Shown: one piece after another, positions 6,868-15,250 of the stretch
Numbering within the stretch: position 1 is the first letter of the stretch
Layout: each line of letters begins with the position of its first letter
DNA from: Bacteroidota bacterium
GTDB lineage: Bacteria; Bacteroidota; Bacteroidia; Flavobacteriales_C; GCA-002722245
Assembly (NCBI GenBank): GCA_026390935.1
Contig: JAPLEZ010000013.1
Coordinates: 24,255 to 58,606, forward strand
DNA: 34,352 bases
Direction: 5' to 3'
The notes under the pieces: model-generated
What the model was told of the DNA's origin: nothing
The model's database searches: none
The model's input: only the letters and a program-made list of their open reading frames with translations
Position numbers and translations under genes: made by a program

Positions 6868-7320
6868 TTATTTTTCCCACTTACTATGGTCTTGAAATAT
6901 CCAATATTCCTCTTTAATGGGTTTTATATTTCCATCCTTTATTGACCACTTGTCTAAATCAATTCGCCACTGAAAAGAAATCACATCTGTGTATTCAGTT
7001 TTAAAATGAACGTGAGCTTGAGTCCAATAAAGTTGTTTGAGTAGATTTTCAAATTTGCCTTTCCATTCAAGCCATTCAGATTCCACTGATTTCAAACACG
7101 CTCCAAAATGTATTATCCGGCCGTAATACTCTAAATTCGGACCTTGTTTTATTTTGTCATTTTTGGTAATTGAAAACATTTCTTTTGAGAGTGGCGGCCA
7201 TGTGTCGGAAATGGGAAGCTCCGAAAGTATTTTTTCGTTATGCGCGTATATAGCATCTTTTATATGATGGTTCAAACCATATTCTTCTATCACTCCATAT
7301 ATCAATGTTGTCATTCCCAT
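6868..7320 (-). CDS. Hypothetical protein
   Basis: 150 residues, cytoplasmic: no signal peptide or membrane helix. It starts MGMTTLIYGVIEEY; Met-3 is an equally good start. Aromatic-rich segments alternate with charged ones (PISDTWPPLSKEMFSIT, YYGRIIHFGACLKSVE, EWLEWKGKFENLLKQLYW, AHVHFKTEYTDVISFQWRIDL). The composition recalls small immunity-like proteins of Bacteroidota accessory islands, but I do not recognise a family. The stop is 6 bp from composite repeat A2+C1. The upstream gap (7321-7440) contains an A-type fragment. Confidence 0.65.
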   Translation of the reverse strand: MGMTTLIYGVIEEYGLNHHIKDAIYAHNEKILSELPISDTWPPLSKEMFSITKNDKIKQGPNLEYYGRIIHFGACLKSVESEWLEWKGKFENLLKQLYWTQAHVHFKTEYTDVISFQWRIDLDKWSIKDGNIKPIKEEYWIFQDHSKWEK

Positions 7321-7390
7321 TTTGTCACTCTTATCCGTTTAAATTTACAATTTTGTAATACATTTTGTGCAAATTACAGAGGCATTTCTC

Positions 7391-7426
7391 CGCCGAAAAG
7401 TTACGCTATCGCTAGACATCGTGAGG
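7391..7426. repeat. Fragment of repeat family A, opposite orientation
   Basis: AAAGTTACGCTATCGCTAGA followed by CATCGTGAGGC matches, in the inverse orientation, the AGCGATAGCGTAACTTT and GCCTCG portions of repeat A with a few changes. It lies just 3' of a minus-strand gene (stop at 7441). Confidence 0.5.
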
Positions 7427-7440
7427 CTGGTTTATTTTGG

Positions 7441-8004
7441 TTAACCGTAGCGAAACCACACTGTTGTTGTGCCGCGCTCTTTTGCAAATTCTAGAAAACG
7501 CTTAAAGTTTCGTAAGTCATGCCCAAAATTATTGCCCATGTAACCTTCACCTTTGTCAATTTGGAAGTCAGCGAAATAGTTTGCAATACCTATGGTATCA
7601 TAATCAGTTTCTAGCAGCAAATCGGATAGATTATGAATTGAATTAAGTTTCTCTAGAAGATCGTTGATGGTCTTTAGCACCCTATCAATATTTCCAGATA
7701 TTTTGGCGTTGGCTTCTTTTATCTTTTTTATTCCTTCTTCGCTGTTTACGCCATTAAGGAAGATAGTTAAATCTTCCTCATCAGTATAGCTTTCCATCTC
7801 ATAGATTGGTGACATGTCAACGCCAGTAATCTTTGCAATCTGACTAAGTTCGGGTTCGTGGCTAATGACGTTTTGTCGGCACATAAACTTGCAAAATGTC
7901 CTGCTAAGACTATGTTGGTGGAAATAGTCGTTTTTTGGATCATGGTAGTCACCCGAATGCAATTCTTCGGAGTTGTTTGTTTCTATTTGAATGTCAAGTC
8001 CCAT
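7441..8004 (-). CDS. Hypothetical protein
   Basis: 187 residues from the ATG at 8002-8004 (MGLDIQIET); a GTG nine codons upstream would add MQTKKRHQH. Cytoplasmic and acidic. There is a predicted helical middle section (about 85-135: IKKIKEANAKISGNIDRVLK, then INDLLEKLNSI) and a C-terminal section with GYMGNNFGHDLRNFKRFLEF. Many small Bacteroidota proteins begin MGLDI and are of unknown function; no catalytic motif is evident. It is followed downstream by an A-type repeat fragment. Confidence 0.6.
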   Translation of the reverse strand: MGLDIQIETNNSEELHSGDYHDPKNDYFHQHSLSRTFCKFMCRQNVISHEPELSQIAKITGVDMSPIYEMESYTDEEDLTIFLNGVNSEEGIKKIKEANAKISGNIDRVLKTINDLLEKLNSIHNLSDLLLETDYDTIGIANYFADFQIDKGEGYMGNNFGHDLRNFKRFLEFAKERGTTTVWFRYG

Positions 8005-8097
8005 GTGTTGATGTCTTTTTTTAGTTTGCACGCGATCCGCTTGCAGGGGAAGCAGGTATTTAAATTGTGGCCTGTCCGTAATTCTGTTTTAATTTAC

Positions 8098-8481
8098 TTA
8101 ATCCAACTTAGTATAACTGAGTTGGTGTTTCTTCAATGCAGTTATCAGCAAAGCAACTAATGTTTCTGCAGCAGCTCTATTTTCATCGTGGCGGTCGATT
8201 TCTAAATCGAGCATGCTTTTGTCTTTGTTTTGCAATACAACCTTATTAAAAACTTCTTCATAGCTTTTTGTTTTATTCAGGAATTCTTTATCCATTAAAA
8301 CTTCATCTGTTCTTTCAGTGTCGTAGATGCGAAAGGTTATATCCTGAAATGAAAGATCATAACCTTCACCGTGGTTGAGGCTGTCTATAGCATGGTTCAG
8401 AATGACTCCTTTTACTGATTGCAAAACAGGAAGTAATTCTTTAACGCGTTGATTGGTTTTTATTTGAATGTGTTTTGACAT
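8098..8481 (-). CDS. Hypothetical protein, coupled to zinc-ribbon gene
   Basis: 127 residues, soluble, no recognised family. It starts MSKHIQIKTNQRVKELLPVL. A basic/amphipathic N-terminus is followed by a beta segment (DLSFQDITFRIYD) and a helical C-terminus (ENRAAAETLVALLITALKKH). The start lies 2 bp after the stop of the upstream zinc-ribbon gene, so the two are probably translated from one message and may work together. Confidence 0.6.
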   Translation of the reverse strand: MSKHIQIKTNQRVKELLPVLQSVKGVILNHAIDSLNHGEGYDLSFQDITFRIYDTERTDEVLMDKEFLNKTKSYEEVFNKVVLQNKDKSMLDLEIDRHDENRAAAETLVALLITALKKHQLSYTKLD

Positions 8482-8483
8482 AT

Positions 8484-8849
8484 TTATTTTCCGTTGATCG
8501 CGCTATTTAAATGCCAGTCGAATTGACAATGTCTGCATTGCTTTGCCTGCGGGGTTCTGGCTAACTTATTACATCGGGGGCAAAGATTAAGAAATACTTT
8601 TTGTGCATGCTCTAATAATACTCTACAGGCAACATTTAATTCAAAATTTCCATAGCCATCTTTTAAAAGTTCAAGAACAGACTGGTCAGTACTTAACCAT
8701 TCTTTTTTATAATACATTTTGATCAAAGCTTCATTGGTGAGGTTTTTAGTTTTAATAAGCGAACTATGATGCCTAAGTGCTTTCTTCTCCACATCTGTTA
8801 ACAGATGGGAGAAATAATTGATGATATAGCTGGCGGTTTCTGCGTCCAT
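8484..8849 (-). CDS. Hypothetical protein with C-terminal zinc ribbon
   Basis: 121 residues. The N-terminal 85 are helical (TASYIINYFSHLLTDVEKKA, then KTKNLTNEALIKMYY). The C-terminus holds a two-knuckle zinc ribbon: C90-P-R-C93 and C105-R-H-C108. Zinc ribbons of this sort mediate nucleic-acid or protein contacts; no enzymatic motif is present. It is first in a two-gene unit with the gene ending at 8098. Confidence 0.65.
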   Translation of the reverse strand: MDAETASYIINYFSHLLTDVEKKALRHHSSLIKTKNLTNEALIKMYYKKEWLSTDQSVLELLKDGYGNFELNVACRVLLEHAQKVFLNLCPRCNKLARTPQAKQCRHCQFDWHLNSAINGK

Positions 8850-8872
8850 TTGAATGATTAACTAGGTACCGA

Positions 8873-9456
8873 CTAATCGAAATAAGTAACATATAAATGC
8901 ACCATATTAGTTTGCCTATTGATCCACAAATAGTATTCACTATGGCTATGATGTAAAAAGTTTTCTTTAAAATATATCTTCTCAATTTTGCTGTCAGGAC
9001 AAGTGAACCAATCAGGGGTATTCGTGTGTTTTTTCGCCGATTCAACTTTTTCATAAAATATCCTCGAAGGCCTTAAAGCTGTGTCTAAAGGCTGGTCATG
9101 GGCCAAAATTCTTTGAAAAGAAATTGAATCATATGTAAAACACATGTAGTGCAAATGAGAGTCAAAAACCGCCTGACTTTTATACATGATTTCTGTTGTT
9201 GTCTCAGGAGGATTAAAATCAAAATTACTATTGAAGGCCTGCACAGAACGTTCGCGGCTGGTACTCTCCAATGTGGATAAATCAATCTTCCATATTAGAA
9301 TGGAAATGATAATTGAAAGCGCTGAAAGTGAAATAAATAGAGATGTGCTTCCCTTTTTTTTCTTTTTACAATGGCAAGGATGATAAAAACTAAAGCCGCA
9401 ATAGATAAGCATGCAATAGCTGCTAGTTGAAATAAAATAGAAAATATTTGAGACAT
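8873..9456 (-). CDS. Two-helix membrane protein interrupted by a -1 frameshift at an A8 tract
   Basis: The best N-terminus starts at the ATG at 9454-9456 and encodes MSQIFSILFQLAAIACLSIA, then ALVFIILAIVKRKK, a clear membrane helix with a basic stop-transfer. That frame runs out soon after. The frame that continues to 8873 enters at the A8 tract (plus-strand T8 at 9354-9361) and gives KKKGSTSLFISLSALSIIIS, then ILIWKI, a second helix, and then about 145 soluble residues ending VHLYVTYFD. A -1 shift on A-AAA-AAA joins the two frames into a protein of about 195 residues with two helices linked by a basic loop. The continuing frame alone would start at 9490 with an implausible N-terminus. It could be programmed slippage, a phase-variable tract, a mutation or a sequencing error. 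Confidence 0.6.
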
Positions 9457-9519
9457 TGCTGAAAGTTTTAAGTTGTTTGTTTGCTATCATCGCCCGGAAA
9501 GCTACGCTAAGCCAGGGGG

Positions 9520-10437
9520 TTATTCAAACTTAGGGTTCTTTTGAATTTCCTTCTCACTTATTAATTGGCACTCAAGATATGTTTGAATCAAGTATAGTTT
9601 TCCATCGATGTCGTAATAGTTTAAATCACCACTACCGTTTTTAAAAGTTCCGATTTCTAGTGGGGCACCATTCACATCTAATAAGGCATTTACATTCCAT
9701 GGCAGTCCATTTTTATATTCATCTTCCACCCAAAGATTCCCATTATTGTAGTAACATTTATAATTTTGAAGAGTGTCATTTTTATAAGAGCATTGTTCTT
9801 TAATAATTCCTGTTGGATAATATGCTTTGTAATATCCGTTTTCTATTTCGTCAATATATTCTCGTGTTTGTTTGATAACTCCATTTCGATAAAATAAGGT
9901 TTGTGTTCCAGACCTTTGACCATTTTTGTAATTGATATCGGCATATTTTTCTCCTGTTGGATAATATTTACATACTAATCCCTCAAATCTTCCTGATACA
10001 AAATTACCTTCCATTACCCTACTGCCGTTTGGGTAATAATAAGTTACTTTACCTTCGGCCATTTCATTTTCGAAATTCATTTTCTTCAATAAATATTTTT
10101 GATGGGTATTGTAATTTATTGACCAGTAAGTCCATTGGCCAATTTTTGCAGAATTGAGATATTTACCTTCGCCATATAAAAAATATTTACCTGCAATTTC
10201 TTTAGGATAATCTTCATCCGAGAAATAGAAAGTAATATCTTTTATTGTAGAATAGTCTTTCCATTTTCCTTGTCTTACATTTACAGCACTGCATTTTCCC
10301 TTGGGGACAAATTTTTTGTTTGCTTCACCAGATAGCATTATGCTATCAATAAGATTGTCTTTAATGTAATTTATATCTTGAGCAAAAAGATTGAATGAAA
10401 ATAGGAGTAAGATAAGTACAAGGGTGATTTTTTTCAT
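9520..10437 (-). CDS. Exported MORN-variant (YwqK-type) repeat protein
   Basis: 305 residues. A signal peptide (MKKITLVLILLLFSFNLFAQ) precedes a series of MORN_2-like repeats of about 20-23 residues: KVTYYYPNGSRVMEGNFVSG, EGLVCKYYPTGEKYADINYKNGQ, TQTLFYRNGVIKQTREY, YYKAYYPTGIIKEQCSYKN, YKCYYNNGNLWVEDEYKNG. This is the YwqK-type architecture often annotated as a toxin-antitoxin component without evidence; in Bacteroidota these are usually exported beta-hairpin repeat proteins. It probably acts at the periplasm or surface and the target is unknown. A -7-like TACTTTTG lies 18 bp upstream of the start (10455-10462), without a good -33 element. Confidence 0.85.
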   Translation of the reverse strand: MKKITLVLILLLFSFNLFAQDINYIKDNLIDSIMLSGEANKKFVPKGKCSAVNVRQGKWKDYSTIKDITFYFSDEDYPKEIAGKYFLYGEGKYLNSAKIGQWTYWSINYNTHQKYLLKKMNFENEMAEGKVTYYYPNGSRVMEGNFVSGRFEGLVCKYYPTGEKYADINYKNGQRSGTQTLFYRNGVIKQTREYIDEIENGYYKAYYPTGIIKEQCSYKNDTLQNYKCYYNNGNLWVEDEYKNGLPWNVNALLDVNGAPLEIGTFKNGSGDLNYYDIDGKLYLIQTYLECQLISEKEIQKNPKFE

Positions 10438-10547
10438 ATGATTTTGTTTCTAAACAAAAGTATAAATAAAAATAAGCAAAGGGCTTGCGGCAAATTTAAT
10501 TTGCCAGACTTTTCATAGAGCGCTATACTTCACTAGGCGAGGTGTAA

Positions 10548-11603
10548 CTACTCAACAATTTTAAATTTATCAATAATAAAATTTTTGGTGCTTTGATCAT
10601 TTCTGCATTTATTGAGGATGTTTTCGCAAACCATATTTTCCACGGCTTTCTGCATTTTAGGCATAGCAAGTTTGGTTTTAGTACTTCCGCTGAAATCAAA
10701 ATCATTTCCTTTAACAGAAGCCATTGCTATGAGTAAAAATGAAATCATTTTCTTAGAGGTTTTCTGATGAATGTTATTTTCTTTTAGAATACTATCTACT
10801 GCCTTTTGTATTCCATTAATAATTCCGTTTTGCAGTGCTCCCCCTTCAGTAAGTTCGTCGTTGTTGGCAAAAGTTCTAATGTTGGATTTGTCAAGCCAAA
10901 CAGTGGAGTAGGCAATGCCTATTTGGTAGGAATATCCTTTTATGTCGTTGGAAATATCAAAAACAAATTCAGCGCTGCCGTACTTCAATTGTGAAATATA
11001 GTAGTCGCGTAATTCAAACATGCCATTAGCGAAGTGGAGAGTATTGATTTGAATGTTATTTGCTCTGTTTTCTTTGTAAATCAATTTGTAATTAGGGTTT
11101 ATGTATGCGAGTTGTTCGAGTTTAGCCAGCATTAATCGGTACAGCGTCTTTTCTTCAAGTTGAAACACATTGTTGTCCCAGGTATAATTAATAACTATGT
11201 CGCTCTTTAAATCAACTGCAACAGATGTTTTGTGTTGTATGTTGTCTTCGGAAGGGAAAAAGGAATGGAGTTGATTGTCTTGATTGAATTTAATCTCGAA
11301 AATTTTACCTAAATGTAGAAAGATTAATAGTCCAATAGCCTCCATTTCAAAAGTGTTGTTCACTATTTTCTCAAGTGTAGTAAAGAATACTTCTTTATTG
11401 ATGTTTTGAAAGTGAAATTCTATTTTTTGATTCTCCTGAATCGTAAACTCAATCTCAAGAGTTTTATTTGTCAAGACGGGCATTTCTTCAAACACACCAA
11501 TCAACAGTTTTAATATTCCCTGCCAGGTTAAATTTCCAATAAACATTGCGGGTCTTTTCCGTACAGCTTCTTTAAAAGATGCTACTTGAATTTCTCTAGT
11601 CAA
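10548..11603 (-). CDS. Stand-alone degenerate GyrB-like ATPase/transducer protein
   Basis: 351 residues starting at a TTG; in-frame stops lie about ten codons upstream. It follows the GyrB/ParE N-terminal half end to end: EAVRKRPAMFIG (12-23; GyrB EAVRKRPGMYIG), LEQLAYINPNYKL (162-174; GyrB LRELAFLNPG), IRTFANNDELTEGGAL (242-257; GyrB SFVNNINTREGGT) and FSGSTKTKL (304-312; GyrB FEGQTKTKL). It stops where the transducer ends, with no TOPRIM or tail. The GHKL N box, which should follow near 30-45 with E...N..D, reads ILKLLIGVFEEM, so the catalytic Glu/Asn are missing, and the QTK loop has become STK. ATP hydrolysis is therefore unlikely; a decoy or regulatory role is possible. Confidence 0.75.
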   Translation of the reverse strand: MTREIQVASFKEAVRKRPAMFIGNLTWQGILKLLIGVFEEMPVLTNKTLEIEFTIQENQKIEFHFQNINKEVFFTTLEKIVNNTFEMEAIGLLIFLHLGKIFEIKFNQDNQLHSFFPSEDNIQHKTSVAVDLKSDIVINYTWDNNVFQLEEKTLYRLMLAKLEQLAYINPNYKLIYKENRANNIQINTLHFANGMFELRDYYISQLKYGSAEFVFDISNDIKGYSYQIGIAYSTVWLDKSNIRTFANNDELTEGGALQNGIINGIQKAVDSILKENNIHQKTSKKMISFLLIAMASVKGNDFDFSGSTKTKLAMPKMQKAVENMVCENILNKCRNDQSTKNFIIDKFKIVE

Positions 11604-11733
11604 AATAGGTGTTTTAGGCGTTTTTATTGGTTACTAATATACGAAAAAGGAAAGGCTTTTTTAGTGTTTTGGAGAGAAAATATATGATGAAAAATTGACG
11701 TTTGTCTATGTTTCGCCCACTATTTTATGTTGG

Positions 11734-12075
11734 TTATTCTTCAGTATTATTAAAAGGCTTAGGCCAAAAATCTTTTGGTAATCTTTTTGTGCCTTCCGGC
11801 ATTTGAATATCACTTAAATCTATGTCAAGTTCCCATTCTTCTCCATCGATAGCTTTCTTGTACAACTCGAATCCCCATCGAGTTTCAAAGTAAATAGTGA
11901 TACCTTCTTTTGTAAATTCAAAATTTAATTTTTTGTCGTCTGTAATAATCTTGTACTCATAGTTATCTGGAATGTCAATTCCAATTGCGGCGAACTCAGT
12001 CCAAATAAATAATTCTCTTCCAATTTTGTTGGTTAATGTGAGTTCTAATAGATTTTTTCTTTTTTTAAATGGCAT
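11734..12075 (-). CDS. Hypothetical protein
   Basis: 113 residues, soluble and acidic at the C-terminus. It starts MPFKKRKNLLELTLTNKIG. Predicted beta-rich, with EYKIITDDKKLNFEFTKEGI and TIYFETRWGFELY, and a proline-rich tail (LPKDFWPKPF). No family is recognised. It is 18 bp downstream of a 91-residue gene on the same strand and probably co-transcribed with it. Confidence 0.6.
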   Translation of the reverse strand: MPFKKRKNLLELTLTNKIGRELFIWTEFAAIGIDIPDNYEYKIITDDKKLNFEFTKEGITIYFETRWGFELYKKAIDGEEWELDIDLSDIQMPEGTKRLPKDFWPKPFNNTEE

Positions 12076-12093
12076 CTTAGTAGGATTAATGGG

Positions 12094-12369
12094 TTAGCTG
12101 TACTTTTTACTCATTAATTCAAAAACATCAGGAGCTATTTTTGATTTTAATGCTTCAATTTTTTTTTCAACTTCAATTACCATTTTTGTATTGTACTTCC
12201 CAGTTGAAATCATGTCAAGTCTATGGTCAACGGCTTCCAAAACAGTGAACATTTCATCTGTTTCAATTGTTGTACCCTTTGGTCTAGAAACTCTATGGTC
12301 ACTGCTCCAAATACATTCGCTACCATGTTTTAAAAATAATTTATATATCTCTATTGTTATTTTTTTCAT
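12094..12369 (-). CDS. Small hypothetical protein
   Basis: 91 residues with a good start (MKKITIEIYKLFLKHG). Largely helical: a central ETDEMFTVLEAVDHRLDMIS and a C-terminal coiled-coil-like VEKKIEALKSKI. No membrane segment or known motif. It is the first gene of a probable pair with the 113-residue gene 18 bp downstream. The composite repeat A3+C2 begins 7 bp upstream of the start codon, so its promoter must lie within or beyond the repeat. Confidence 0.6.
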   Translation of the reverse strand: MKKITIEIYKLFLKHGSECIWSSDHRVSRPKGTTIETDEMFTVLEAVDHRLDMISTGKYNTKMVIEVEKKIEALKSKIAPDVFELMSKKYS

Positions 12370-12375
12370 TTGTTG

Positions 12376-12655
12376 CCTCGTAAAGTTTAGCGATAGCGAA
12401 CTTTGCGAAACTACGGCTTTACGTGGAAGTTTTCAACTTCCTTTTTCTGCAAATTTGATATTAAGAGGAGAAGCGTAGCTTCGGTCTTCAATATGTTTCT
12501 CTTCGAGATTTGATATTAAGAGGAGAAACGCAGTTTCGATCTTCAAGTTGAAAGCTTCTATGAGTGCATTCGCAAAATCTCCAAGTAATAAGACCAAAGC
12601 CATTACCTATGGCTTTCCCTCTTAATATCAAATGCTAAACTTGGAGAGGTGTGGG
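12376..12655. mobile_element. Composite repeat A3+C2, with internal duplication
   Basis: Second copy of the 6615-6861 unit. A3 is 12377-12446. C2 has the left arm TTTGATATTAAGAGGA twice (12454-12469 and 12509-12524), because a segment of about 55 bp is duplicated, and one right arm (12618-12632). The AAAGCCAT/ATGGCTTT hairpin and the TCTCCAAGT/ACTTGGAGA pairing (right strand 12639-12647) are kept. Ends are GCCTCGTAAAGTTTAGC (left) and CCACACCTCTCCAAGTTTAGC inverted (right). The right end is 4 bp from the stop of the DUF6966-like gene. Confidence 0.75.
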
Positions 12656-12658
12656 TAA

Positions 12659-13306
12659 TTAACTTTCAAAGTCGTTCCAATGTGCATTTTGTTTTACTCT
12701 TTTAAACATTTTTTGTCCTTCACTTTTCTGAATCAGGTATAGATCATGTTCTGTTTCCGCATGGTCTTTGGTACAATGAGGACAAATATATTTGCCGCTT
12801 ACAAAATCATAAATTTTTATGTCATTCAAATCATATTCTTTACTCAACCAATTTTTAAAGTCATTTGTTTTTTCATGGTTGTAAGTTAATTCAGGTTTAA
12901 ATAAATTCAATAACTGGCTTTCTTTAGCAAATGCCAAAAAGTTTTCATTATAATAGTGCAGTGCTGTACATTCTTCAAAACTTGAAGGGTGTTGATAGCT
13001 GTTATTGCAGTTTAAGCATCTAATTATTCGAACTTTGTTTCTGGATTTTATTGATTTAAATGAGGTGATTTCTTCAGCAGATAAATCATTGTCAAAAAGA
13101 TATCTCAAAATATCATACAAAATATTATACCACGTGTTCTGTGTTTTGTCAGAATAAGAAGGTCCCCAATCATTCAACGATCCTGCACCACCACCTGGCA
13201 AACTTCCTCCTGTTCTTAAATCTATAAAGGTGCTTAACCATTCTTTATCATTATTGAGTTCAATAAGTTTAATTAATGGTTCAATGTATTGTGATTTATT
13301 ATTCAT
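12659..13306 (-). CDS. DUF6966-like protein with zinc-ribbon cysteines
   Basis: 215 residues, soluble. The N-terminal 75 (LIKLIELNNDKEWLSTFIDL, then GGGAGSLNDWG and a YNILYDILRYLF helix) fit the small DUF6966-type domain with its GGxGSLND turn, found in many short accessory proteins. The rest has two CxxC knuckles, C97-L-N-C100 and C175-P-H-C178, which may share one zinc. Function is unknown. Related short proteins occur near toxin/immunity loci, but there is no toxin gene in this window. The stop lies 4 bp from composite repeat A3+C2. Confidence 0.55.
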   Translation of the reverse strand: MNNKSQYIEPLIKLIELNNDKEWLSTFIDLRTGGSLPGGGAGSLNDWGPSYSDKTQNTWYNILYDILRYLFDNDLSAEEITSFKSIKSRNKVRIIRCLNCNNSYQHPSSFEECTALHYYNENFLAFAKESQLLNLFKPELTYNHEKTNDFKNWLSKEYDLNDIKIYDFVSGKYICPHCTKDHAETEHDLYLIQKSEGQKMFKRVKQNAHWNDFES

Positions 13307-13362
13307 TATAGATCCGAGTTTTTAATAAATGGTTTCTGTCCCCTAATTTCTTACGTGTTTTT

Positions 13363-14376
13363 TTATTTTTTCCTTGTTGCATATTCATATCCCATTAAAG
13401 CATACGGAAAAACAACAAACACTATCCAAATAGAAATGTGTTTTGGTAAAACTTGATATTGGTAGTTTAAAACAAAAATTGTCCCAGTGAAAAGCACGCA
13501 AAATAGTGAATGCAGAATACTTACTTGTCTGTCAGAATACCGTTTAATGTGATCGTCTTTCAAGTCTTCTAGTTCACTGAAATATCTTGCGTTGAAAAAC
13601 GTCCCTTTACCAGGCAAAAAACTCATAAGCATCAGGAAATTTTGAATAATGTAAATCGCTGATACACCCAACAAAAAAAACTGAAGTCCGATATAAAGTC
13701 CGTGAGTCAGGTCTTCTGTGTTTTCTATTTGTTCATTTTGATACACTCTGTAGATATTGTCAAATGCAAGGAGCATCATTATTATTGAACTCCAAATGCT
13801 TAAAGTTAATCTGCTTGTGCGTGATAAAGTGGTATAAGTAAATGCATGAAATAAAGAGAATAGAGAAAATAGAAGTCCGATCAACATTAAAATTTTTACA
13901 AACAAATTGCTCGTGTTTATGAAATCGTATTCTACAACCCAATAGATTATTGCTATTGATTGAAGCAATGTGATCCCTTCTGTTAACTTGGGAATTACTT
14001 TTTCACCGTGAAAGATGATTGAGGCTATAGCAAAGAAAAAAATGAAGAAGTAAGGCCACATTTCAATGTGATGTTCAAAAATGTAGACATGCTCTCTCTT
14101 TCCGGGAAGAAATGCAAAAAAACTAAAAGCGAAGGAACCTAATGCTGTCAATAATACTTTTGACCACTTGTCGGAAAGTCGTCTGCCTTCAAAAATAACG
14201 CCTGCAATAATTGCTAAAACACTTATTGGAATTAATCTTTTTTCCGATCTATGAATACGAAAGCAAACATAAATCAGTAATGCAAGTAGCAAAAGTCCAA
14301 TGACAATCATGTAAGGCTTGATATTAAGGCCTTTGCTTGATTTTCTTTTAGATGATGTTTTCTTTGTTGTTCTCAA
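13363..14376 (-). CDS. Polytopic membrane protein, unknown function
   Basis: 337 residues with about ten predicted membrane helices (among them YMIVIGLLLLALLIYVCF, LIPISVLAIIAGVIF, MWPYFFIFFFAIASIIF, ILMLIGLLFSLFSLFHAF, FFLLGVSAIYIIQNFLMLM and IWIVFVVFPYALMGYEYA). A very basic N-terminus (RTTKKTSSKRKSSKG) should be cytoplasmic. The start codon is TTG; the first ATG is 22 codons later, inside helix 1, so the TTG start is favoured but uncertain. No transport or enzyme motif is seen. The next two genes on the minus strand upstream also encode membrane proteins, with gaps of about 60-70 bp, so a common transcript is possible. Confidence 0.65.
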   Translation of the reverse strand: MRTTKKTSSKRKSSKGLNIKPYMIVIGLLLLALLIYVCFRIHRSEKRLIPISVLAIIAGVIFEGRRLSDKWSKVLLTALGSFAFSFFAFLPGKREHVYIFEHHIEMWPYFFIFFFAIASIIFHGEKVIPKLTEGITLLQSIAIIYWVVEYDFINTSNLFVKILMLIGLLFSLFSLFHAFTYTTLSRTSRLTLSIWSSIIMMLLAFDNIYRVYQNEQIENTEDLTHGLYIGLQFFLLGVSAIYIIQNFLMLMSFLPGKGTFFNARYFSELEDLKDDHIKRYSDRQVSILHSLFCVLFTGTIFVLNYQYQVLPKHISIWIVFVVFPYALMGYEYATRKK

Positions 14377-14438
14377 TTTTGTAGGATGGTGCTAGAATAA
14401 AAATAATGGGGCTTGGTGCTATTTTTTTAGTAATCGAA

Positions 14439-15179
14439 TCATTTTATTATTTGAATGTTGAGCCAATCATAAAATGGATAGTCTTCTTTTTTGTGCATTA
14501 CAGCATCATTTATTTGCTCATTTTTTATTAACCTGATGAAGGAAACCACATCGCTTCGCTTGTTGTATTTTTCTTTGTTTTTGGGGTGGATTAAAATTTT
14601 TGTGCTTTTGATTTCCCCAACGATCAATTCATTCTCTAATTCAACCATTAGCCAGTCATTTTCTTTTTCTAATTCAACTCTTTTAATAATGCTACCAGTG
14701 ATGGGGAATGAGTTTTTGTATTTGCTTTCTTTTTTAATCTTTGTAAGTTTTATTTTCTTTCCTACTAGAATAGAAGCGGCTACAACTCTATACAAACCAA
14801 AATATAAGAGTGGAACAAAATTAAAATAGATAAATAAATTTGTTCCTCCTTTTAAACCTAGTGTGAATCCAAAGGTGAGTTGAAGGAGTTGTGTGGCATC
14901 AAATATCGGAGTAGAATTTATTGCTTGAATTCCATTTTCAATCAAGATTATACTTTCTGTATGGATGACAGGTATTTGACTAAATATCCATACTTGAAAG
15001 AAGAGAGCTGGATTCCCTTTTTTGTACAAAAAAAGTACAACTCCTGTCAATCCTATTAAGGCAACTAAAATCTGAATAATATTGAGGTAATAAATACTAC
15101 TAAAAAGATTGATAAGACTCAATAAAGTAATAATCCCGGGTAAAATATATTCTTTAGGTTGTTTGTCTAATGAGATCAT
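14439..15179 (-). CDS. Membrane protein with cytoplasmic C-terminal domain
   Basis: 246 residues. Four or five hydrophobic helices lie in the first 140 (GIITLLSLINLFSSIYYL, IIQILVALIGLTGVVLFLY, ALFFQVWIFSQIPVI, LFIYFNFVPLLYFGLYRVV). A soluble C-terminal part of about 90 residues follows, with a beta-rich core (GSIIKRVELEKENDWLMVEL, then ENELIVGEIKSTKILIHP). No family is recognised. Repeat A copy 4 separates it from the next gene downstream of the repeat (15249-15809), which lies upstream in transcription order. Confidence 0.6.
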   Translation of the reverse strand: MISLDKQPKEYILPGIITLLSLINLFSSIYYLNIIQILVALIGLTGVVLFLYKKGNPALFFQVWIFSQIPVIHTESIILIENGIQAINSTPIFDATQLLQLTFGFTLGLKGGTNLFIYFNFVPLLYFGLYRVVAASILVGKKIKLTKIKKESKYKNSFPITGSIIKRVELEKENDWLMVELENELIVGEIKSTKILIHPKNKEKYNKRSDVVSFIRLIKNEQINDAVMHKKEDYPFYDWLNIQIIK

Positions 15180-15200
15180 AAATAGAATTTTGTTTTAAAT

Positions 15201-15250
15201 AGGCCTTTGCGAAAATACGGCTTTACTTGGAAGTTTTCAACTTCCTTTTT
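15201..15250. repeat. Repeat family A, copy 4 (left-truncated)
   Basis: Only the right half of repeat A is present: CCTTTGCGAAAATACGGC, TTTACTTGG and the GGAAGTT-TTC-AACTTCC hairpin with its T run. Its right end touches the stop codon of the 186-residue membrane protein gene. Confidence 0.75.
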
